This document shows positions 56,347 through 64,000 of a stretch of 64,000 nt of DNA, in pieces; position 1 is the stretch's first letter; each line of letters opens with the position of its first letter. The notes under the pieces were generated by a model, which saw only the letters and a program-made list of their open reading frames with translations, ran no database searches and had not been told where the DNA came from. The stretch is taken from the NCBI RefSeq assembly GCF_016920785.2, contig NW_024609884.1:86234069-86298068 (forward strand). Reading direction: 5' to 3'. Position numbers and translations under genes: made by a program. Source of the DNA: Ixodes scapularis. Lineage: Eukaryota > Arthropoda > Arachnida > Ixodida > Ixodidae.

Positions 56347-57777
56347 TCAGTCTTTCCGATATTTAAAAAAAAAGTCTGTCAGGCGTGGCACCATAACGTT
56401 CACCCAGAGTGCCTCATCAAAGGGCACCCGTGTGACCCAGCAGTCTTTCGCCCAGTCAACAACAAGGTCACACCACTCCAGTCCTGTGAGCGCAAGTTGT
56501 CCTGTCACCTGGTAGTAGTGCTTGTGCTTTTTGTCGACACTCTTGTCCGCATGGATAAACTCCACAAACCCTCTGCTCATCACCTCCTCGAAGGTCGTCA
56601 GGTTCGCATCTATCGCCCGTGACACGGTCTTCACTTCGACTAGTCCGTACTCCTGTATATCTTCGTCCCAGACCAGCCCGTCTGGTGATGCCCCCAGCAT
56701 GGGAAGGCCAGGGTTGATGCAAAGGCCAACACTGAAGACTTGGACCTTTTGCTTGGCCTTGTAGCGCTTCAGAGCAGCCGCCTCATTCTGAAGTCCCGCC
56801 CTCATGTGACGTGTCGTGCCATGTCCGCCCGAGAAAATCGTCCTGAGAAACTTTTCGTTCACGGGTGCTTGTCGTTTGACGATGTCTCCGAACTGTGATG
56901 CCGTGATCCTTTTCTCACGTTCCGTGTGCCACAGCATACTTCTGCTTTGGCCACGTGTCTGTTCCTCCAGGTGCTGAGCTTGTGTAAGAGTCAGGGTGCA
57001 TGGATCGCTTGGTGGCATCTGGTGATTCCAGCACTCTTTTATGGGCAAGCTGATCCGTGCTGCAGAGGCCCCATCATCCGTGTTCGAGTGCTCCTGAACC
57101 TTCCTTGGCAAGGGTGTGAAGGCAGCTTCTTCCATCACGTCCGCAAACATTGGGAATATTCCCTTCTCAATGAAATCTGTATGCAGCCTCTTGACGGTTG
57201 CCTGCGCCACGTCCACATGCACTTCCGTGGTTTTTCTCGCACTCTTCGCCTTGTTGCTAGAGTCGTGCTTGACGAATTCTAGTTCGTTGAACGACACCGT
57301 ACTTGCACCTCTCTTTGAAGATGGGCCCCACTGCCTTGCTCCCTCAGTGCAGGCCAGAGCATCCGGGATGTAGGACCTTCCCTCCCTTATCAGGTCTAGC
57401 ATGTGCCAAAGCAGTGCTGCCACATGCTTGCACACACCGCCTTGTCCAGCCTTGCAGGAACAGGAAGCCTTGCTGACCTGCCCATCTTGGCAGAGCACAG
57501 CATGCACTGCGTATCGCTTCGTAAGGGTCATGGAAGCCTCCACGTTAGCCTTGACAATTGTCTCTGATGCACTTGTGGTGTGGAGGAAGATGTTCTGCAC
57601 TTTGTGGGCCTTGAACATTTTGTAGCCAGAACTTGTGTGCTTCTGTGCTCCAGCTGCTTGGCCATGCCCTTGGATGTGGCTTTCCGAGAATGCGGAAGGA
57701 AAGTCCTTCAGCTGCTTGGTCCAAGGTCCTGCTGGAAGTGGTAGCTCTTGCGGCTCTGGTACATCCCGTGTCGCCAT
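56347..57777 (-). CDS. SWIM zinc finger + YqaJ-type exonuclease, intact
   Basis: 476 residues in one frame. The N-terminal half has a SWIM zinc finger, C106-x-C108-x7-C116-x-H118. The C-terminal half is a YqaJ/lambda-exonuclease-like PD-(D/E)xK nuclease: E332 (LQNEAA), D366 (ASPDGL), E381-x-K383 (VEVKT) and Q423 (YYQVTGQ). All metal and catalytic positions expected for the fold are present. YqaJ proteins degrade or trim DNA ends. In ISL2EU-type transposons one accompanies the transposase, where a role in processing ends or replication intermediates is inferred. TTTTTTTCAG lies 9 bases before the ATG in minus sense, so a 5' non-coding or THAP-bearing exon may lie upstream, in or near the right inverted arm. 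It faces the transposase tail to tail. Confidence 0.85.
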   Translation of the reverse strand: MATRDVPEPQELPLPAGPWTKQLKDFPSAFSESHIQGHGQAAGAQKHTSSGYKMFKAHKVQNIFLHTTSASETIVKANVEASMTLTKRYAVHAVLCQDGQVSKASCSCKAGQGGVCKHVAALLWHMLDLIREGRSYIPDALACTEGARQWGPSSKRGASTVSFNELEFVKHDSSNKAKSARKTTEVHVDVAQATVKRLHTDFIEKGIFPMFADVMEEAAFTPLPRKVQEHSNTDDGASAARISLPIKECWNHQMPPSDPCTLTLTQAQHLEEQTRGQSRSMLWHTEREKRITASQFGDIVKRQAPVNEKFLRTIFSGGHGTTRHMRAGLQNEAAALKRYKAKQKVQVFSVGLCINPGLPMLGASPDGLVWDEDIQEYGLVEVKTVSRAIDANLTTFEEVMSRGFVEFIHADKSVDKKHKHYYQVTGQLALTGLEWCDLVVDWAKDCWVTRVPFDEALWVNVMVPRLTDFFFKYRKD

Positions 57778-58537
57778 AGCCTTCCCTGAAAAAAAGGCAG
57801 CTCAGTCAGCGTTTTAAAAGGAGGACGGAAATTTGACCAACACAGTTTTTTAATGGGTTTGGTGTTGTTTTGACAGAATTAACCTAAACTTGCGAAGTAA
57901 GAGTTCATCTAGGGTAACAACCCCTCAAAAAAAGCCTGCTGTAAACTTTGTGCTAAAAAAAGAGCGTTTGCTATTAGGCAAACATGCCAGCTTTTGTAAT
58001 CTACAACTTCTTGTGCACTTTCGAACATTACACAGTCGAAGGAGCATTCTGAAAGCAAGCCACGCACTGGCATTGGGGACAAGCATCTCCAGTGTCACTG
58101 AGCTGCTTGTTGCTGCTGCCCTGTCAGTGTCCATGATATAGTGCAGCTCTGAATACGAAGAACGCGTTTTGACCATAATCCGTTTCGTGCCAGCAGCATA
58201 AAGCTGCTGGCACGACCGTGAAGTGTTGTACAGGAGTGGCAAAGACACTCCAGCTTTCAATGCGTCAGTGTTCGTCCAAAAGAAGCAGTTCGCAGAGCCA
58301 CTAAAAAGTGTCTAGCATTTCATATGCACGCGCTTGCGTGAAAACGGGATGATCAATAAAGATATGCACTCGCGGGACGCTGTGTTAGCGCGGTTCGCAG
58401 GGGCAATCTTGCCTCACCACAGTGAGCGCGCTAGCTGAACTGTAATTTCGATAAACAATGGAATCTCCCCCATACTATGCATAAAACGCAGTCAGAACCC
58501 CTTCTCCCGCCGCGACGAAGAACCGAACGCGAAGGAT
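57778..58537 (-). promoter_or_regulatory. Upstream region of the YqaJ gene
   Basis: It starts with a polypyrimidine tract and AG (57787-57796 in plus coordinates, read on minus), typical of a 3' splice site. A 13-bp hairpin (GTGCCAGCAGC..GCTGCTGGCAC, about 58188-58214) is also present. Small frames here are unrecognised. Confidence 0.4.
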
Positions 58538-59506
58538 GTGATGCTGCGCGGACGGTTGTTGACGAGCGCTGCCGAGGCACGCCGACCGCTGGTACAGCTT
58601 CGCAAGCGTCCGAAGGGCAAAAAGATCGCAACGACAAAGCACCGTCCCGAATGTTGAGCACGCAAGCAGTACTCGATATCCCACGCTCACATTTCACAGG
58701 GCGAGCGCATCACGAAGCGAAGGCATGTCGGCCTTCGCTTCGTGATGACTACTTTATTTCTCTGCTTACAGCGGTGACATTTGTAGTGATGTTCGAAACT
58801 GCTCTCTCGCGACCGCACACGAGTTAAATGAACGGCCTAGGAGCGGGATAGAGCGTAACGGCAACAGTCAGTACTCACCCCGGGAGCGGCGAACGAAGCG
58901 GCGTGGTGTCCGTCGACGGCCGCGTCGAAAACGATGGAATATGCACAAAAACACGTAATATACAGAAGAAATACAAAGCGCTGAACGAAATAGATACACT
59001 TATGAACAAGAAAAATACACTGGAGTAGATAAAAAAGAGGATTATTAAGTATAAACAACGAAGATGAAAAGTATGTCTAGGGCGAGGTGATGCGATTCCA
59101 ACGGAGAGCAGCCAGACGACGGGGGCCGACAGAACACCGATCCCAAGATTCCTCGCGCGCGCGCCGGGGCGCTTGGGAGAGACTGCAAATGGTCTATAGA
59201 GGCTCTCTAGGGCACGAGCAGACGACGTGTCGCGCGCCCCGGCGTTAGCCTCTTCAGAGCCTGTATGACAGAGTTTCCAATGTCTCGATCGTGGTCACGT
59301 GGTTTATAGGCCGTATTTGCAATACGAGCTGCGGGGAGGTGACGAATACGTTGATCGTCTGCAAACGTCTCCGCCTTTCCTCCTGATTTCCTCCTCGCGA
59401 CGCGAAAACACAGCGCATTCGCACTTGAGACCGATCACCCGCAGGAGACGTCCGCCATTAAATAGCAAACGCTCCCCATAATTTGAGACGGACCCTCTCT
59501 TCAATC
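58538..59506. repeat. Right inverted arm of the ISL2EU-type element
   Basis: Mirror of 34437-35302. The inner edge diverges after GACGGTTGTTGACGAGC on the plus strand. The outer limit is TCTCTTCAATC at 59496-59506, the inverse of GATTGAAGAGA at 34437. It lies upstream of the minus-strand YqaJ gene as the left arm lies upstream of the transposase, so the arms may serve as matching promoters. Confidence 0.9.
58708..58747. repeat. Perfect hairpin in right arm (17-bp stem, 6-nt loop)
   Basis: Exact counterpart of 35093-35132, with loop ATGTCG (the reverse complement of CGACAT). Confidence 0.95.
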
Positions 59507-60660
59507 TAGGGTCTCTATCCTGCCCCTTCTACGTCTCGATGTTTCTTCTCTACCCCAGTCTCATGTTAATTCCGACTTGTAGTAAGGTGGTTAGTTGGGA
59601 GAGTTGGTAATAGACAGTTTTAGTATAGCGTTGCTGGCTCTTACGTACGTAATACGCAATAGTATAGCGTACGCTAAAAACGACCCGCTCGGACCGATTT
59701 TAGTTGTGCGTTACGTTTCCGAGTGAACACCTCGCATGATCTTGTTTAAATTTGCCGGAGTCGCAGAATTCCGGTTGCTTATAGCGCCACCATGCTCCTG
59801 AAAATGAATATCGCAAATGAAAACGTGTCCAATCATTTTATTCAAGGTCAAACCAAGCCGCAGCTGCCTCGTCCAGCGCGCTTTTCTGCGGGGTACAGAG
59901 GCTACGAGTACGGGTGCGTAGCCAAATTCGATCACGGAGCCTCCATCACTAGTCCCGTGGAAATGCCACCTTTCATCAATGCTATCTCGGAATGAAATTC
60001 ATGACCTACTGAAGTCCAGTGCATAGCGAGAACTTCGGCGATTTCTTCAAGAGTCGTTCGTTCGTCGACGATGAACTGAGCGAATATTCACTGGACGCCA
60101 TATTTGAGGGTGCTGTTGAGAGCGCATGCTCAGAACGAGCTCACATTAATAGGTTGCTAAGACCGGCAATCTTGACGGTGCGGAATGCACGTTACAAAAG
60201 AACTGTGGAAGCTTGTCATCCGCACGCGCTCAGCATTTGCGCACACGGCTATGGCCGCCAGTGAATACTCCCTCTAGGCCTAGCGTCAAGCAGATCGCAC
60301 CGTTGACGCACAATTCTAGCGGTGAGCACTTTCACTGTGCACTCTTTCAGCTGCACGGCGATCTGATTCGACCGCGTTACGTCCCGGAAAGAAGTGCCAC
60401 GCTGAACACCACGTTATTTCACCGTTCGCGTAACACAGAACGTAGAGAACACCACGACGCCCTTGCTGCGCCAGTCAAGGTAACCCCCATTTTGAAACTG
60501 GCGCTCTCGTTGGGCCCGAGATCTCCCGAGAGCTTCCCGCAAGGCCCGCTAGCCCGCAACGCAAAATCCCCAGCGTTACGCGCGTACGCAATACGCTAGT
60601 CCTTCTACTGCGTTCTGAGCATGCGCAATCGCGACCCGCTATTTCCTTGCGTACGCAAAG
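59507..60660. other. Possible decayed transposon with TACG-rich ends
   Basis: TACGTACGTAATACGCAATAG..AGCGTACGC at 59645-59680 and GCGCGTACGCAATACGC..TTGCGTACGCAA at 60576-60658 suggest related, inverted ends. A minus frame at 59711-59935 contains GHVFICDIHF and SATPANL, which resemble the C-x2-H-F and AVPTxF landmarks of a THAP domain's second half. Upstream in minus sense MASSEYSLSSSS starts at ~60101. Both are short and uncertain. Confidence 0.25.
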
Positions 60661-60860
60661 CTACACTCTAAAAAAAAAAAAGGTGTCAAGGGAGAGTAAG
60701 TGCCCTAACTTACTCTCCTTTAACTCTATCTGCATGGAAGTTACTCTTTCCCGACCGCTTCTTTCGATGATACTCTCCCTTAACCCTCCCTCGACCTCGA
60801 GAGTAACTGTAACGAGAGTTAGTTTCTCCTCGCGATATCACGGGCTGTCGATAGATGGCG
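60661..60860. repeat. MITE-like fragment (ACACTCTAAAAA.. terminus)
   Basis: TACACTCTAAAAAAAAAAAAGGTGTCAAG is followed by several alternating GAGAGTAA / TTACTCTC motifs to about 60825. This looks like one end of a miniature element. The opposite end was not located. Confidence 0.4.
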
Positions 60861-60929
60861 CCGCTATGGGTTCGGCGCAAGTTCGACGCTGTTCGGCGCA
60901 GGTATTTTTTTCGTTTTCTCGGGGAAACC

Positions 60930-60999
60930 TTTTTTTCCTATCCGCTTTTCTTTTTTTCTTTTTTTTTTCTTCTTTTTTTTTTGGGGGGGGGGGGGGGGG
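60930..60999. repeat. T-rich then G17 low-complexity tract
   Basis: A T/C-rich run of ~50 bases is followed by 17 G. Confidence 0.9.
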
Positions 61000-61520
61000 A
61001 GATGGGCAAGGATGTTTTAATAAATGAGTTGGTACAGCCTGCCTTGACGGGTTTATATTTCAGTATTTATTAACTTAATTATTACCTGCGGCAGGAAGAT
61101 CATTGCAGCGGGGGACACTCCTTTATCCAAGCAATAGGCAATTAATGTTTTTGCTACACAGATATATTAAACAATAAACATATAGATCAGTGTGTAAACG
61201 GGTGTATGAGCGGATGCTGACGCGCGTGTGCGATTATGTTTCGTTACATAAGTGCCTAGGGTTGTTATGTAGCCCAGGGATGTTTTTGGGGCATTGTTAT
61301 ATTTTTGGGGGGTCGTTTCAAGTTACTGCTGAGCCCGACCTCACTGATCGTAGGAACAGGTATATGTATAAAAAAAGTATTTTTTCCACATTCGCATTAA
61401 AAGCAAGCAAAGAGGAAAACCTCCCTCCGTGACAGAAGAGGTCGGCTTCGCGCGGTCTATTGCATACGCCACGTGACGACCATTTCATAAAGCGTCGCCC
61501 TTAACACGGCGTTCATTTCG
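61000..61520. other. No recognised gene
   Basis: AT-rich. Frame 61190-61432 (plus) has no known motif. Confidence 0.4.
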
Positions 61521-61522
61521 AA

Positions 61523-61555
61523 GCCATGTATAGGTTAAAAAAACCTATACATGGC
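61523..61555. repeat. Perfect 14-bp-stem hairpin
   Basis: GCCATGTATAGGTT, A5 loop, AACCTATACATGGC. Confidence 0.95.
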
Positions 61556-64000
61556 GGCAAGCCAGGTTTATGGTACGTGACACTAGGGGCTCCCTTATTT
61601 TCACCGCCGTGGAGAAAATAAACGACGGAGCCAGAGCGTTTGGAAAAGTTGTTAGCGATGATTTCCAAACTTGTTATGCGGTCTTTGTTTTGAGTCATTA
61701 AATAAACTTGGCTTGACTACTACCTTTTTTTCCAATATTTACATTTTACTTTCCGAAGCGCGGGGGTCGATCAGTCTTCTGCTCTGTTCAAGAAAAGCTC
61801 TGGGGGGTTAAACCTTTAACTCTACACAGTTTGCTACATCCTTTAACTGTTTTAACCTCGCTCTCCGAAGCTCCCTTGACAGGAAGATCTTCGATATAAG
61901 GGAACATTCAAGATCGCTGCTCTTTTCCGCTGTTCATCGAACAGTTCCTAATGTACAGCGGAAGCACCGTGTAGCATTCCGGATATCGATATTTGTGGTA
62001 CGGATCTCACTGGCTTTAAATATAGATACATTAGTGTGTATTACAGAAGTCGTATTTCGCTGTCCAACAGAGCCACATTTAAACTGCCATTGACGGGTTC
62101 ACCTTACGTTCAGTTGATTCTACACAGCAAGCGATAGCTCAATTATTTTGGGAAGAACGTAGACTGCTCTATGTCGCCCTACGATATGTTAAAGAGTATG
62201 CTAAGCTTCTTATGTTCAATGTCCCCGAGGTACGAAACACGGACGACAGAAGCTCAGTTAAAATGAATGAGCGAAAATGTCTGTATGTTCTGTAACTAGC
62301 GGTAGCTTCCTCCATCTAGCATGGCCTTTGAAAAAGCCTGTGTCTAGAGTGCCGTGGTACTCTTGCCAAGCGTTCAAGTGCCCACGTCCGATGGCACTCT
62401 AAGCACGCATTGGAGTGCCGTCCGAATGCCCTAAATGGGCTGTACAGAAGACGTGGGTCAGCGCGTCCCGAAAAGCATAGCCTGCCGCATCCGTGAGCTA
62501 AAGAAATCCGATTCACAAAAAAATTTTTCACCATCGAAGTGCTTCGGAAGTGAGGGAAGTGTCGCAAGCGGAAATTTAGAGGACCCAGAGGAAATTAGAG
62601 AGTAAATAAATTTAGAGGAATTTAGAAGATAAATAAATCTGTCTTTTAGAGACAGCCAAATTTACTTATAAGCTTGGTCTTGGTACCAATCCAGCCAGCT
62701 GAAAGTCATGATGTGGAAAGATTGTGAACTTTAATTTGGTCTCCTGTGTTTGTTAGTTACCGAATCGACAACAAACCAGCACCGACCAACCAGCTCTTTT
62801 ACGAAGCAAATATTTTCACGAAAAAACTTTAAAAAAAAACTCGAAAAAACAAATCAATAAACACAAAAAAGATAGTGTGGAATGGGCATGCTGCGGACAC
62901 TAAAGTTCGTTAATATTTTTTTTTTGTTTTTTGTATGGAGCATTAGTGCAAGCTGGGTGCAAGGTGCGCAAGGAACGAGCGAGGCGCCCGTTGAGTCCGG
63001 ATTCCCTGGATTACCGGCTTCGGAAGCACACGCTGTCCTCGGTTGCCACACAAAGCCTTTAGTCATGGATCGGGGACTTTATCCCCCGTAAGCTGACAGC
63101 GCGGTGGAAACTACGTGCTTGTTAGACCGTTTGACTGTCAGTCTCGCACCACGTGATCACCCCTTCTCCGCATACACACGCGCGGCGAGCGAAATCAAGC
63201 GATAGGAGTCAGGCCACTGAATGGTTGGCTAACGCTTAGCTTCACCGCATTGTCAACTTAGAGATGAGCGAAATAAGAGCTCACCTCTACAATCAATTTC
63301 CGGCCTGTTATCGCCTGACATCACTTTCTGCGCGCGAAACCTCCAACCTTGAAAGCAACACGATCGTTTTGCCCACGAGCAAGCTTCCCGGAACTTTAGA
63401 ACGGATGCCTCGCGAACGATGGGGCCTAGGAAAAGCAGCGCTGCCATTATTTTTTTTTTTTTTTAAATTCTGTTCTTGATTTTACGAACGGTTTCGGAAT
63501 ATATGACCGAATACCGTTTTGGCATCTCCACAGAACTAAGATTTAGTGACACTATGAATGTGTCATTGATAGTAGGTATTCCATGCGCAATTATGCATAA
63601 ATATATAGGACAACGATAATTTATTTGTTATGTTTGTGAACACAGAAAATACATAAATGAATTAATTAATATATTTCTAAAGTATCTGTTTCACATTTTT
63701 TCTCAAGAAGGTCTTTCTCGCGCGCTGCATGGGTAACAACACAATCATCTAAGTACTGACGTGTGCACTTATATGGCAGAAGTTTCTATTTTTATTTTTA
63801 TACAAAAGAATCTTACGTTAATTTACCTTAATTACTTTTCTCGATTAAATTTTCCCTATAATAAGGGACGTGCTTAAATGCATATATGCTTCTGTGCAAC
63901 CCTGCTGTCATTGCTGCCAAAAAAAGCAAACATCTTTTTGATAGGACAGGTCAGGAGTGCTTATATTATAAATTTGAAATAAACACCCGTGCCAAAATCA
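61556..64000. other. AT-rich terminal stretch, no recognised genes
   Basis: Frames at 62316-62567 (minus), 62882-63091 (plus) and 63264-63479 (plus) have no recognisable domain. Homopolymer T/A runs occur at 62919-62935 and 63449-63464. No repeats with matching ends were found. Confidence 0.4.

Larger units (their letters stand above)
48138..57107. repeat. Copy B of the gap-flanking 9-kb direct repeat
   Basis: Counterpart of 39066-48037. It starts flush with the gap, inside intron 3 of the transposase gene, and continues uninterrupted into unique sequence beyond 57107. It is therefore the better copy for the YqaJ gene. Confidence 0.9.
34437..59506. mobile_element. ISL2EU-type two-gene DNA transposon (THAP-DDE transposase + SWIM-YqaJ nuclease)
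   Basis: Two ~0.9-kb inverted arms (34437-35302 and 58538-59506) enclose convergent genes. A THAP/DDE_Tnp_4-type transposase lies on the plus strand and a SWIM/YqaJ exonuclease-like protein on the minus strand. Pairing a DDE transposase with a YqaJ nuclease is, to my knowledge, the hallmark of the ISL2EU group of eukaryotic DNA transposons. The apparent 25-kb length is inflated by the gap-flanking duplication. Removing it leaves ~16 kb, of which roughly 5 kb is LINE and gypsy insertion. Exact tips and the target duplication are not resolved: similarity fades at GATTGAAGAGA on both sides. The two genes look intact, so the element may be recently active. Confidence 0.75.

Overview
This is a eukaryotic, intron-bearing, transposon-saturated window. 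The host is most likely an arthropod and probably an ixodid tick. I infer that from the mixture seen here: THAP/DDE transposons, many hAT and long-TIR miniature elements, CR1/L2-like and APE-type LINEs, a tRNA-headed SINE, a Penelope-like GIY-YIG relic and very long poly-C/poly-G runs. There are no operons, rRNA genes, CRISPR arrays or functional tRNA genes. The only conserved host-type gene I recognise is an uninterrupted 642-codon TAF4 reading frame (TFIID subunit) on the minus strand at 22.2-24.1 kb.

1-22 kb is a patchwork of DNA transposons. It starts with a 4.4-kb TIR element cut by the window edge, which carries a small hAT with a perfect 8-bp target duplication. Next comes a GCGCT-rich TIR element with a second miniature element nested in it. 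A 4.46-kb hAT-like element (9912-14367, perfect TSD TTCTTTCT) follows, containing a ~50-copy 26-bp hairpin minisatellite, a G27/C15 hairpin and a Penelope-type GIY-YIG relic. Several MITEs, two more hAT relics, a SINE and a TTAA-ended long-TIR element complete this part. 22-24 kb is the TAF4 frame. 24.5-34.2 kb is a second nest: a 6-kb element with perfect 5-bp TSD TCATA holds a broken LINE, which is itself split by three inverted-repeat elements.

34.4-59.5 kb is the centrepiece. It is a large two-gene DNA transposon that best matches the ISL2EU-type arrangement. A four-exon THAP-coiled-coil-DDE transposase on the plus strand faces a SWIM-zinc-finger/YqaJ-type exonuclease on the minus strand. 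Both lie between ~0.9-kb inverted arms that each carry the same perfect 17-bp-stem hairpin. A 5' LINE fragment and a gag-protease-RT fragment of a Ty3/gypsy element have landed inside it.

Important caveat: a run of exactly 100 N (48038-48137) sits in this element. The ~8.97 kb before the gap (39066-48037) is repeated almost perfectly after it (48138-57107), and both repeat edges coincide with the gap edges. The few differences I found are single-base indels in the last ~750 bp before the gap. This is best read as two overlapping contigs left unmerged, not a biological tandem duplication. If collapsed, the element is ~16 kb, with one transposase, one LINE fragment, one gypsy fragment and one intact YqaJ gene. 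59.5-64 kb holds weak transposon relics and AT-rich sequence with nothing recognisable.
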